Shown: positions 1-7,434 of the stretch, one piece after another
How positions within the stretch are numbered: the first letter of the stretch is position 1
Layout of the letters: each line of letters begins with the position of its first letter
Assembly: GCA_964576265.1 (NCBI GenBank)
Contig: CAZNVB010000101.1
Location: forward strand, 1 to 17,789
From: CAZNVB01 sp964576265
GTDB taxonomy: Bacteria; Acidobacteriota; Aminicenantia; Aminicenantales; UBA8522
Length of the DNA: 17,789 nt
Direction: 5' to 3'
Position numbers and translations under genes: made by a program
The notes under the pieces: model-generated
What the model was told of the DNA's origin: nothing
Seen by the model: the letters and a program-made list of their open reading frames with translations, nothing else
The model's database searches: none

Positions 1-136
1 GTCTTAAGGGGATGGCTTCATTTCCCTTGGAGGATCAGCGCGGTTAAGCGAATCTCCAAGGGGGGTTATCTCCCCAGATAGGTGTCCTGTCTATTCAGTG
101 GATTTTGGAAAGGCGGTAATAAGAAGGGATGCTTGC
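1..136. other. Gene-free left edge with inverted repeats
   Basis: No supportable gene lies here; the short open frames are shadows. It is the region just downstream of rsmI. It holds a perfect 9-bp inverted repeat, CCCTTGGAG (24-32) against CTCCAAGGG (54-62), with a 21-nt loop. A short GGGG/CCCC hairpin follows at 62-75, then AGATAGG/CCTGTCT (76-92), which pairs as RNA only on the plus strand because one pair is G-T. No T-run follows the main repeat in the rsmI direction, so a terminator is not obvious. It could be a structured element cut by the window edge. Confidence 0.5.
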
Positions 137-844
137 TCAGCCCTTTCCATATCCCTCGATGAGAACCGTGGATTCGCCTTTTCTCGGATTCTGCCTGAGT
201 TCCTGGATGAGCCGGCTGATTTTTCCTCGCAAGAATTCCTCGTGGATCTTGGTCATTTCCCGGGCGATGACGGCCTGCCGGTCGCCCAGCTCCTCCCTGG
301 CGATCTCCAAGAATGAAAGCAGCCGTCGAAGAGGCAAATAAAAAATCAGCGTGGCTTCCTGCCGGCTGACGGATTGAAGGAGGCTCCTGAGCTTCGATTC
401 CCGGGGCGGCGGAAAGCCGAGAAAAGTGAAGTGATGGCTGGGCAGGCCGGAGGCGGCCAGAGCTGCCGTCATGGCCGACGCTCCCGGGACCGGAATGATC
501 GAGATTCCCGACCTGACGGCTTCCCGGATCAGCCGGAATCCCGGGTCGGATATGCCCGGCGTTCCGGCGTCGGAAACGAGGGCGACGTCCTGCCCGCTCT
601 CAAGGAGCGCCAGAATCATCGGAACCTTCTGTCCTTCCCGCGGAGCGTAATAGCTGATGAGTTTCTTGCGCAGGCCGTAGGCGTTCAGGAGCTTGAGCGT
701 CTGGCGGGTGTCTTCGCAGGCGATGGCGCCGACTTCGCCGAGAACCCGGCGAGCCCGAAAGGTGAGGTCTTCGAGGTTACCGATGGGCGTGGCAACGATG
801 TAGAGGTTGCCCTTTTTCCGAGGCCGAGATGAAGGTTCTCCCAT
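137..844 (-). CDS. rsmI: 16S rRNA (cytidine1402-2'-O)-methyltransferase RsmI
   Basis: SAM-dependent enzyme of the tetrapyrrole-methylase fold. In this family it methylates the 2'-O of C1402 in the decoding centre of 16S rRNA. The 235-aa product shows the family's opening block YIVATPIGNLEDLTFRA (about residues 15-31), then ACEDTRQT, and the glycine-rich SDAGTPGISDPG segment near residues 90-101. It ends soon after a short STVLIEGYG strand, so it lacks the C-terminal extension that makes many RsmI proteins about 280 aa; short forms are common. It is the third gene of a minus-strand operon, 3 bp after the nadE stop. It has no clear Shine-Dalgarno, so translational coupling to nadE is likely. 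Identification is secure. Confidence 0.95.
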   Translation of the reverse strand: MGEPSSRPRKKGNLYIVATPIGNLEDLTFRARRVLGEVGAIACEDTRQTLKLLNAYGLRKKLISYYAPREGQKVPMILALLESGQDVALVSDAGTPGISDPGFRLIREAVRSGISIIPVPGASAMTAALAASGLPSHHFTFLGFPPPRESKLRSLLQSVSRQEATLIFYLPLRRLLSFLEIAREELGDRQAVIAREMTKIHEEFLRGKISRLIQELRQNPRKGESTVLIEGYGKG

Positions 845-847
845 CGG

Positions 848-1660
848 CTAACGGTTCCGGTCATAAGAGTAGAGGAAATCGTGACCGACCGTCCTCCCCG
901 AAATCTTGGCGATGGGAGGCATTTTTCTTTTGAATTCCGAGTTGCGGATCATTCCGGCGATGCGCTCGACGTTCTGGCGGGAGAAGCCGGCTCGGACGAG
1001 GTCTTCGACGGATTTGCGCCCGTCGACGAGTTCGAAAAGGATGGTGTCGATTTCCTCATAGGTCAGGCCGATCTCTCCTTCGTCCGTCTGGCCCGGCCAA
1101 AGGCCTGCGGTCGGTTTCTTCTTTCGGATCGTCGCCGGAACTTTCAGATAAGCTGCCAGCGCATAGATCTGCGTTTTGTACAAATCGCCGAGGGGATTGA
1201 TGGCGCAGGCCATGTCGCCGTGGATCGTTCCGTAGCCGATGAGGAGCTCGGTTTTATTGCTTGTTCCAAGAATCAAGGCCTTTTCGATGACTGAAAGGTC
1301 GTAAAGGATCGACATCCGCTCTCGGGCCATCTTGTTTCCGATCCGGATGTTGTTGTCCGTGGGATAGCGTGAAAAATAGGCGTCGATCATGGGAGAAATA
1401 TCGATCACGAGGTAGCGGATGCCCAGCCGCTCGGCGAGCCTCCGGGCATGCCGCACATCCAGGCGGAAAGAGTTCTTGTAAGGCAGAATCGCGCCAACGA
1501 CATTTTTCGGACCGAGAGCCCGGGCGGCAAGAGTCGCACAGACCGAGGAATCCAAACCGCCGGAAAGGCCCAAGAGGCCCTTTTTATAACCGAATTTGTG
1601 CAGCTCTTCGCGGATGAACCCGCAGAGGATTTTGGTAACGAAGGCCGCGTCAATCTTCAT
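848..1660 (-). CDS. nadE: NAD+ synthetase domain protein (separate from its amidase)
   Basis: Makes NAD+ from nicotinate adenine dinucleotide with ATP, using ammonia or glutamine-derived ammonia. The 270-aa protein starts MKIDAAF. The ATP-pyrophosphatase P-loop SGGLDSS is at residues 33-39, and the later blocks KTELLIGYGTIHGDM and GLWPGQTDEGEIGLTYEEID are typical of NadE. A longer in-frame reading back to 1885 exists but is an off-frame translation of the upstream gene. I chose the ATG at 1658-1660 because homology begins there; AGGAG lies 14 nt upstream, inside the preceding gene. It overlaps that nitrilase gene by 11 bp. The two together (282 + 270 aa) equal one fused glutamine-dependent NadE, so they probably form one enzyme from two chains. 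Confidence 0.93.
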   Translation of the reverse strand: MKIDAAFVTKILCGFIREELHKFGYKKGLLGLSGGLDSSVCATLAARALGPKNVVGAILPYKNSFRLDVRHARRLAERLGIRYLVIDISPMIDAYFSRYPTDNNIRIGNKMARERMSILYDLSVIEKALILGTSNKTELLIGYGTIHGDMACAINPLGDLYKTQIYALAAYLKVPATIRKKKPTAGLWPGQTDEGEIGLTYEEIDTILFELVDGRKSVEDLVRAGFSRQNVERIAGMIRNSEFKRKMPPIAKISGRTVGHDFLYSYDRNR

Positions 1661-2498
1661 TGCGTTCGACGATTCTCCTGAGATTCTGGAGAATGATCTC
1701 GGGCCGGTCGTCCCGCCGGAAGGTCCATTTCTTTCGCGCCCGCTTGATCTCTTCCAGGTCGAGATCGACGATGAGGAGCTCTTCTTCAAGGTTCGAAGCC
1801 TTCGCTTCGAGCTTTCCGGACGGGCCGAAAACGAACGAACCGCCGGCAAAGATTTTTCCGTCTTCGTATCCGACCCGGTTGACATAAATCACCAAGGCCG
1901 TGGAGAAAAACGCCATGGCCTCCCCCATCAGTTCCCACATCCGAGCCGTGCCGAAGCTCGGCCCTGAGGTAGCCCCCCGGCCGGGAGCGGCGCTGACGAC
2001 GATAATGATGTCCGCCCCGCCGGCAAGAAGCAGATAGCCGGCTCCGTAGCTCAGGAAGTCCCGACAGATCATCAGCCCGGTCCGGCCGAACCGAGTGTCG
2101 AAGGTTTTAAAGCTTCTTCCTGCGGCAAAAAATTTCGCCTCTTCGAACATTCCGAAGGTCGGAAGAAAGACCTTGCGGTGGAGATGGACGATCTCGCCGC
2201 CCGAGAGATAGACGGCCGAGTTGTAAAACAGTCCCGGTTCCTTCTCTTCGACAAACCCGGCGACGATGTCGATCCCCAGGCTCTCCTGGCTGAATTTTTT
2301 GAAAAGGGTATGGCGGCCGGGATGAAGAGCGACTTCGGGGACGAGATCCATCAGAGTGTAGCCGGTCAGGCTGAGCTCGGGGAAAACCACGAGGTCGGCC
2401 TTTTTCCGGCGCGAGTCCTCGATTCGGCGGAGATGGATTTCGAGGTTCTTTTCCAGGTCGCCAAGATGAGGAGAGATCTGAGCGAGGGCGATTTTCAT
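1650..2498 (-). CDS. Nitrilase-superfamily amidase, likely glutaminase partner of NadE
   Basis: A 282-aa C-N hydrolase. The catalytic triad is visible as Glu41 (FPELSLTGYTL), Lys109 (HLHRKVFLP) and Cys145 (GLMICRDFLS). In the fused NAD synthetases of many bacteria this domain releases ammonia from glutamine and channels it to the synthetase domain. Here it ends in a TGA at 1650-1652 that overlaps the start of nadE, so it is a separate chain. That makes glutamine hydrolysis for NAD synthesis the likely role, inferred from order and size; a free-standing amidase such as an omega-amidase is the alternative. It is the first gene of the nitrilase-nadE-rsmI operon. Its ATG at 2496-2498 has no Shine-Dalgarno, and the spacing to a candidate promoter suggests a leaderless mRNA. 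Confidence 0.88.
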   Translation of the reverse strand: MKIALAQISPHLGDLEKNLEIHLRRIEDSRRKKADLVVFPELSLTGYTLMDLVPEVALHPGRHTLFKKFSQESLGIDIVAGFVEEKEPGLFYNSAVYLSGGEIVHLHRKVFLPTFGMFEEAKFFAAGRSFKTFDTRFGRTGLMICRDFLSYGAGYLLLAGGADIIIVVSAAPGRGATSGPSFGTARMWELMGEAMAFFSTALVIYVNRVGYEDGKIFAGGSFVFGPSGKLEAKASNLEEELLIVDLDLEEIKRARKKWTFRRDDRPEIILQNLRRIVERNED

Positions 2499-2504
2499 GA
2501 TAAA

Positions 2505-2533
2505 AAACTATCATAATTATAGGCGCTTTTCAA
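2505..2533 (-). promoter_or_regulatory. Candidate promoter of the nitrilase-nadE-rsmI operon
   Basis: On the minus strand TTGAAA (2533-2528) is followed after 17 bp by TAGTTT (2510-2505), and the nitrilase ATG comes 6 nt later. The -10 box is weak (3 of 6). The geometry matches the promoters of the divergent gene, murB and murA. TATAAT at 2521-2516 is a better -10 match but has no good -35 at 16-18 bp. Confidence 0.4.
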
Positions 2534-2551
2534 ACTTCAGAGGGCTCGACT

Positions 2552-2580
2552 TTGAAATTTTTTTCTTCTTCGGTTATAAA
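2552..2580 (+). promoter_or_regulatory. Sigma-70-like promoter of the DUF4388/J-domain/TPR gene
   Basis: TTGAAA (2552-2557), a 17-bp spacer and TATAAA (2575-2580) form a near-consensus promoter on the plus strand. The expected start site is about 2587, directly before GTG at 2588. The TTG of the -35 box could itself be read as an in-frame start codon, which would place coding sequence inside the promoter; I prefer the promoter reading. Confidence 0.65.
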
Positions 2581-2587
2581 TATAAAA

Positions 2588-4048
2588 GTGGCACCTCTAT
2601 TGGATCACATTGCTCTCCATCTGCGCAACATTTACTTGCAGCACTTGAGCGGCGTCCTGTCCTTCAAAAGAGAGAGCGTCCAAAAACAGCTCTTTTTCCA
2701 GAACGGAGATCTTGTCCAGGCGAAAACGAATCAGCCCGAGGAAAGGCTGGGCGAGATCCTCTTCAAGCTGGGAAAGATTTCGGAGGAAGTTCATGCTGAG
2801 CTCGAACGTTATGCCGATTCCCACCTCCCGATCGGCAGGTCGTTGGCCAGCAAAGGGCTGACCTCGCAGAGGAATATCGTCGACGGCCTGATTTACCAGC
2901 TGCGCGAAATCACCCTGGGGTTGTTTCCCTATTTTGACGGCTCTTTTACCTTCCAAGAGAATGTGGCCCTCCGAGAGCAGACGTTTTCCGCCCGGCTGAA
3001 CCTGCCTTACCTGATCGAAGACGGAATCCGGCGGATGAAATTCCGGCCCGAGATTGAGAAGTTTCTGGCCAAGAGGATTCCTTTCCAAAGAGATCGGGAA
3101 TTTATCCATCTCCTGACCCAGGAAGAAAAAGAGCTCCTCTCTCAGATTAAAGGAAGCATGACAAGTGACGCCCTCTGGCGGGCGCTTAAATATAACCCCG
3201 AATTTTTCTGGAGAACCCTGTATTTGATGTACTGCCTCAACCTGGTCGATTTCACCGACCGCGAGATCCAAACCGCCTCTCTTTCACCTGAGGAGCCCGA
3301 GCCGCCGCGCCCGGCGGAAACGCAGGAAAAGCTGGACGAAGTCACTTCCTTCCTGAATCGGATTCCCAACCTTAACTACTATCAGATTTTAGGCGTACCC
3401 AAAAGCGCATCTGAGGAAGAAATTAAGAAAGCATACTTCAACCTGGCGCGCAAATTCCACCCGGACCGCTTCGACCGGTCCGTAAGCGCCGACGATCACG
3501 CCAGGATCGATGAGGTTTTCGATAAGATCACCAAAGCGTACCGGACCCTAATTAACCCGGAGTTGCGGAAGCAGTACGACCATAAGGCACCGGAAAGGCC
3601 GGCCGGAGAGGCCAAAGATGTCGTCAAAATTGCGGAGACAAAATTTCGTCAGGCCAAAACGCTCTTCCATATGGCTCGCTATGAGGAGGCGGTCGTCTAC
3701 CTTGAAGAGGTCGTCCGGCTGGTCAAAAATAAAGGCAGCTATTTCCTTCTTCTCGGCATGGCCCAGGCCAAAATTCCGGCCTTAAGGAAACAGGCGGAAC
3801 AGAGCTTCCTCAAGGCTCAGGAGCTCGAACCCTGGAATGCCGAGGCCTTTGTCGGGCTGGGAATGCTTTACAAGCAAGAGGGAATGACGACCAAAGCGAC
3901 CCGCCAGTTTCAAAAAGCCCTCGAGTTCGATGCCGATCACGCCGTGGCCCGCAAAGAGCTTGAGGCGATGACCGGAGGGGAGAGGAAAAAGGGGCTGAAA
4001 AGCCTTCTTTCGATGGACCTTTTCGGCTCCAAAAAAGGGAAAAAGTAG
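2588..4048 (+). CDS. DUF4388 - J-domain - TPR protein
   Basis: A three-part protein of about 486 aa from the GTG at 2588 (498 aa if TTG at 2552 is used). The N-terminal roughly 120 residues resemble DUF4388/PATAN domains, with the pattern LSGVLSFKRES...QLFFQNGDLVQAKT and a following helical part. A helical middle region and a Pro/Glu-rich linker precede a J domain near residues 263-331 (NYYQILGVPKSASEEEIKKA, then the essential HPD in KFHPDRFD). About three TPR-like helical hairpins follow, and the tail is Lys-rich (SKKGKK). There is no signal peptide or membrane segment, so it is probably cytoplasmic. The HPD motif predicts stimulation of a DnaK-type Hsp70; DUF4388 and TPRs suggest a regulatory or scaffold job. 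It stands alone between divergent and convergent genes. Domain calls are good; function is unknown. Confidence 0.85.
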   Translation: MAPLLDHIALHLRNIYLQHLSGVLSFKRESVQKQLFFQNGDLVQAKTNQPEERLGEILFKLGKISEEVHAELERYADSHLPIGRSLASKGLTSQRNIVDGLIYQLREITLGLFPYFDGSFTFQENVALREQTFSARLNLPYLIEDGIRRMKFRPEIEKFLAKRIPFQRDREFIHLLTQEEKELLSQIKGSMTSDALWRALKYNPEFFWRTLYLMYCLNLVDFTDREIQTASLSPEEPEPPRPAETQEKLDEVTSFLNRIPNLNYYQILGVPKSASEEEIKKAYFNLARKFHPDRFDRSVSADDHARIDEVFDKITKAYRTLINPELRKQYDHKAPERPAGEAKDVVKIAETKFRQAKTLFHMARYEEAVVYLEEVVRLVKNKGSYFLLLGMAQAKIPALRKQAEQSFLKAQELEPWNAEAFVGLGMLYKQEGMTTKATRQFQKALEFDADHAVARKELEAMTGGERKKGLKSLLSMDLFGSKKGKK

Positions 4049-4054
4049 CCCCGT

Positions 4055-6061
4055 CTAGCGCTTCCCGATCAAGGCCAGGAGATCTTCTTCGCTCAAGGTT
4101 TCGATGCCGAGCTCCCGGGCTTTTTGGAGCTTGGAGCCGGGAGATTCGCCGACAATCAGATAGTCGGTCTGACGGGAGACGGAAGACAGGACTTTACCGC
4201 CCAAACTTTCAATCAACTCTTTGGCTTCGTCCCGGGAGAAGCTATCTAAAGTGCCGGTAATGACGAAAGATTTTCCTTCGAGGGGCCGTTTTCCCGCCGC
4301 TTGCCTCCGGGAACGGACGTTGACTCCCGCCTCCTGAAGCCGACGGATGAGCTCACGGTTCTCGGGCTGCCGGAAAAAGAAAACAATGCTTTCCGCTACC
4401 GTCGGGCCGACATCCTCGACTTCGGTCAACTCTTCGAGTGTCGCTTCGGCGAGGCCATTGAGAGTCTCGAAGCGGTCGGCCAGCGTCCGGGCCAGCCGCT
4501 CGCCGACATGCCGGATCCCGAGGGCGAAGAGAAGCGCGGCCAGGTCGCGGGCTTTGGACGCCTCGATCTCATCAAGGAGGTTCTGGGCGCTCTTCGGTCC
4601 CATCCTTTCCAACTCCACCAGGTCCTCCAAGGAGAGTGAGTAGATGTCGGGAATCGAGCGGACCAGATTCTTCGCCAAGAGCTGGTCCACGAGGGCCTCT
4701 CCGAGCCCCTCGATATTCATCGCCCGTCGCGAGGCAAAGTGAAGCAAAGATTCTCTGAGTCGAGCCGGACAGGATGGATTGGTGCAGCGCGAAATGGCCT
4801 CTCCCTCGGGCCGGAAAGTCGCCGAGCGGCAGACAGGACAACGGTCGGGGAATTTGAACTTTTTTTCCTTGCCTGTGCGCCGGTCCTTCATCACCGCGAC
4901 AACCTTGGGAATGACGTCGCCGCTTCGCTCGATCAGAACCCAGTCGCCGATCCGGATGTCTTTTCTTTTGATCTCCTCCTCGTTGTGCAGAGTGGAACGG
5001 GTGATGGTAATGCCGGAGAGCTTCACCGGCTCGAGAAGCGCCACCGGCGTCAGAGCCCCCGTTCTTCCTACCTGGACGCGGATGTCGTTGATTCTGGTCG
5101 TTGCTTGGCGGGCGGGGAATTTGAAAGAAATCGCCCAGCGGGGAGACTTGGCCGTCGTTCCCAGAGCCTGTCTCTGAGCGGCCGAATCGACTTTGACGAC
5201 GATCCCGTCGGTGTCGTAGTCGAGGCTGTCCCGCTTTTCCCGGAATTCCTCCCAGAAATCGATCACCTCATCGAGATTCTTGCAGCGGCGAGAATGCGGG
5301 TTGATTTTAAATCCCAGATCTTTGAGCTTCTGGAGGCCTTCCCACTGAGAGTCGGGCTCCCGACCTTCGATGAAGACGTAATAGAGAAAAGCGTCGAGAT
5401 TGCGGGAGGCGACCTCCCGTGGGTCAAGCTGGCGGATGGAGCCGGAAGCGGCATTGCGGGGGTTGGCGAAAAGAGGGCGGCCTTCCTGTTCCTGTTTTTT
5501 ATTCAGCTTTTGAAAAGAGTCAAAGGGGAGAAAGATTTCGCCCCTGACCTCGACTTCTCTCCTCTCTCGAATTTTCAGAGGGAGGCTGCGGATGGTCTTG
5601 ACGTTGGCCGTAACGTCGTCGCCCCGAAAGCCGTCTCCCCGGGTCACTGCCCGATCAAACCGACCATCGCGGAAGAGGATGGAAATACCCAGACCGTCGA
5701 TCTTAAGTTCCGCGGTGTAAGAGATTTGTTGCCCTGGAAGAAGCTTCCGAATTCTTTCTTCGAATTCCCGGAGCTCCTCGACCGTGTAGCAATTGTCCAG
5801 GCTGAGCATGGGTAGGGCGTGAGTTACGGTCGGGAATCCTTCAACGGGCTTCTCTCCGACCCTCTGGGTCGGAGAATCCGGGGTGATGAGATCGGGATAG
5901 AGCGCCTCAAGATCTTTCAGCTCGCGGACGAGAAGGTCAAACTCGTAATCGGAGATCTGGGGATCATTGTCGACGTAATATTTTTTCTCGTGGTAGACGA
6001 TCTCTTCTCTGAGCCTGGCGATTCGTTTGGCCGCCTGCTCCCGAGAGAGAGACTGAGACAT
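4055..6061 (-). CDS. ligA: NAD+-dependent DNA ligase LigA
   Basis: Seals nicks in duplex DNA during replication and repair using NAD+. The 668-aa length is normal. The order is complete: N-terminal Ia domain with HEKKYYVDNDPQISDYEFD; adenylation domain with the nucleotidyl-acceptor Lys120 in AELKIDGLG; an OB fold with DGIVVKVD before it; a four-Cys zinc finger (C408, C411, C426, C431); helix-hairpin-helix repeats (about 440-580, including IEGLGEALVDQLL and VEDVGPTVAESI); and a C-terminal BRCT domain from about 590. Start is the ATG at 6059-6061, preceded by a G-rich GGGGGAAAGG. It lies 40 bp downstream of the TPR gene on the same strand and may be co-transcribed with it. It converges with the J-domain gene, with only 6 bp between the stop codons. 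Confidence 0.97.
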   Translation of the reverse strand: MSQSLSREQAAKRIARLREEIVYHEKKYYVDNDPQISDYEFDLLVRELKDLEALYPDLITPDSPTQRVGEKPVEGFPTVTHALPMLSLDNCYTVEELREFEERIRKLLPGQQISYTAELKIDGLGISILFRDGRFDRAVTRGDGFRGDDVTANVKTIRSLPLKIRERREVEVRGEIFLPFDSFQKLNKKQEQEGRPLFANPRNAASGSIRQLDPREVASRNLDAFLYYVFIEGREPDSQWEGLQKLKDLGFKINPHSRRCKNLDEVIDFWEEFREKRDSLDYDTDGIVVKVDSAAQRQALGTTAKSPRWAISFKFPARQATTRINDIRVQVGRTGALTPVALLEPVKLSGITITRSTLHNEEEIKRKDIRIGDWVLIERSGDVIPKVVAVMKDRRTGKEKKFKFPDRCPVCRSATFRPEGEAISRCTNPSCPARLRESLLHFASRRAMNIEGLGEALVDQLLAKNLVRSIPDIYSLSLEDLVELERMGPKSAQNLLDEIEASKARDLAALLFALGIRHVGERLARTLADRFETLNGLAEATLEELTEVEDVGPTVAESIVFFFRQPENRELIRRLQEAGVNVRSRRQAAGKRPLEGKSFVITGTLDSFSRDEAKELIESLGGKVLSSVSRQTDYLIVGESPGSKLQKARELGIETLSEEDLLALIGKR

Positions 6062-6101
6062 CGCCTTTCCCCCGCCAAAGAGAAAATAATCGCTAATCCC
6101 T

Positions 6102-7298
6102 TTATTTAATGCCCAACCGGGATTTGGTCTGCTCTAAAAGTTGATTGAACTTGGCGATGGCCAGGCTCTGCTCGGCTTGAAGTTTTTCGATGGCCTTTTT
6201 TTCGGCTTCGATATCGGCCATGATCTGCTTCAACTCCTTTTTTTCGGCATCGCTCAGGTCTTCTTCATCTTTATTGCCGAACTTGGTATTGAAGGTTTTG
6301 GTCAACTCTTCGATCTTTTTGTTCTTCTCCTGAATGGCGGCGACGGTCTCGTTGTACTTCAAGTCTTTGTTGTTGACGAAAAACAAGTTTTCAGCGAATT
6401 TCATTGCCTGCTGCGATTGAGCCGGGTAAGTATAGCTGGCCTCCAGAAGATAGCGAATGGCCTCGTCGGTCACAGCCGGGTTGGTCTTGGCCTGGTTGGC
6501 AAGAATAATGCCGATATTATAGGCGACCTCGCCGCTTTTCTTTTTGCCGTAGATTTCCTTGTACAGAGCTAAAGCCTCGCTGTCCTTATTGTTTCGGTAG
6601 AGCGCCTGGGCGTAGATGACGGCGATATCGATATCTTTTGTAACCGTATAGGCCGCTTTGAACGCTTTTTCGGCCGCATCATAGGCCTTGGCGTCATACA
6701 GAGTTTTTCCCAGTTTCTTGATGCTGGCCAGGATTTTTGCGTCCTTGAGAAGAGCGTAAGAATTGGAGTAGGAATCCACGGCTCCCTGGTAGTCTTTTGT
6801 CTTTTCCTGGGCCTGTCCCAGGAGGAACAGCCCGGCCCCGGCCAGCTTGTTCCACTGCGCGGCGCTCGTCGGGCTTCCTTCAGTCTCCTTGGCTTTGGCC
6901 GCCCGGGCGACTTCAGTGACCTGCTGGGCGTAGCTTTTCGCCTTATCCATATTCTGGCCGCCCTGGGTGTAGATGGCGGAGAGCTGGACGAGAAGCTGAC
7001 ACTTGGTCAGGTCGTCGAGTCCTCCCAGGGCCAGGGCTTTCTCTCCATTGGCTATCGCCTCGGCAGCTGTTTTGCCGGGGTACTCGAGAAGAGACAGGTT
7101 GGCGTAGGCAAAATTCTCGTACTGATTTCCCTTTCCGCCGCATTTCGAAAGAAAATCCTTGAGAAGCTGGGCTCTCTGGGCAGGCGACTGGGCCGTCATG
7201 GCCTTGATATAAGCCTCGTCGCAGGGATCGGTCTGGGCGCGAAGGAGCGGGACGAGCAGGCAGATTATCGCGAACAAAATAAGCGTCCTTTTTATCAT
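6102..7298 (-). CDS. Exported TPR protein with C-terminal coiled coil
   Basis: A 398-aa protein of unknown function. It starts MIKRTLILFAIICLLVPLLRA, a clear signal peptide with likely cleavage after LRA, so the mature protein should be periplasmic or secreted; there is no lipobox cysteine. The middle (about 60-290) is a run of TPR-like helical pairs, for example AYDAAEKAFKAAYTVTK and DSEALALYKEIYGKKKSGEV. The last roughly 85 residues are charged, heptad-like helix rich in Lys/Glu, probably coiled coil. I chose the ATG at 7296-7298 because GGAGAGG sits 6 nt upstream; a TTG at 7313 would bury that site. It has its own strong promoter and is followed by ligA. A cell-envelope scaffold is plausible but not shown. 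Confidence 0.85.
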   Translation of the reverse strand: MIKRTLILFAIICLLVPLLRAQTDPCDEAYIKAMTAQSPAQRAQLLKDFLSKCGGKGNQYENFAYANLSLLEYPGKTAAEAIANGEKALALGGLDDLTKCQLLVQLSAIYTQGGQNMDKAKSYAQQVTEVARAAKAKETEGSPTSAAQWNKLAGAGLFLLGQAQEKTKDYQGAVDSYSNSYALLKDAKILASIKKLGKTLYDAKAYDAAEKAFKAAYTVTKDIDIAVIYAQALYRNNKDSEALALYKEIYGKKKSGEVAYNIGIILANQAKTNPAVTDEAIRYLLEASYTYPAQSQQAMKFAENLFFVNNKDLKYNETVAAIQEKNKKIEELTKTFNTKFGNKDEEDLSDAEKKELKQIMADIEAEKKAIEKLQAEQSLAIAKFNQLLEQTKSRLGIK

Positions 7299-7325
7299 TT
7301 CGAACCTCTCCAAAAAATTTTAGGC

Positions 7326-7355
7326 ATGATAGCAGGAAAAAAGAAAGAATGTCAA
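7326..7355 (-). promoter_or_regulatory. Strong sigma-70-like promoter of the exported TPR gene
   Basis: On the minus strand a perfect -35 TTGACA (7355-7350) is followed after 18 bp by TATCAT (7331-7326), a 5-of-6 match. The predicted leader is about 20 nt and carries the GGAGAGG Shine-Dalgarno at about 7311-7305. It is divergent from the murB promoter about 45 bp away. Confidence 0.75.
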
Positions 7356-7399
7356 TACACCTCAGGCTAAAACCAGCAAGAAGCATGCCAAACTGAGAG

Positions 7400-7428
7400 T
7401 TGAGGGCCAATCGCCGATCTGATAGAAT
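7400..7428 (+). promoter_or_regulatory. murB promoter with -10 box abutting the start codon
   Basis: TTGAGG (7400-7405), a 17-bp spacer and TAGAAT (7423-7428). The GTG start begins at 7435, so the normal 6-7 nt distance from the -10 box to the start site puts transcription start on or next to the start codon. TAG of the -10 box is in frame with murB and closes the frame upstream. Confidence 0.7.
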
Positions 7429-7434
7429 AGCCGC

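Noticed and set aside
1661..1885. 75-residue N-terminal extension of NadE in its own frame
   Set aside because: The residues are Ser/Arg-rich and unlike any NadE. They are the off-frame translation of the nitrilase gene, whose own frame is conserved here.
2552..2587. TTG start 12 codons upstream for the J-domain protein
   Set aside because: The TTG is part of a near-consensus -35 box, and the extra residues (MKFFSSSVINIK) are not part of DUF4388. A weak AGAGGG upstream keeps it as a minor alternative.
4025..4062. Shared terminator between the J-domain gene and ligA
   Set aside because: Only short, poorly stacked stems (GGGAA/TTCCC, GGCT/AGCC) are present in the 6-bp gap and flanks; not convincing.
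5263..5815. Long plus-strand frames inside ligA
   Set aside because: Antisense shadows typical of GC-rich coding DNA. The minus strand encodes a complete LigA with all motifs.
7299..7313. TTG start giving MERFEMIKR for the exported TPR protein
   Set aside because: It overlaps the GGAGAGG Shine-Dalgarno of the following ATG and would put charged residues before a good signal peptide.
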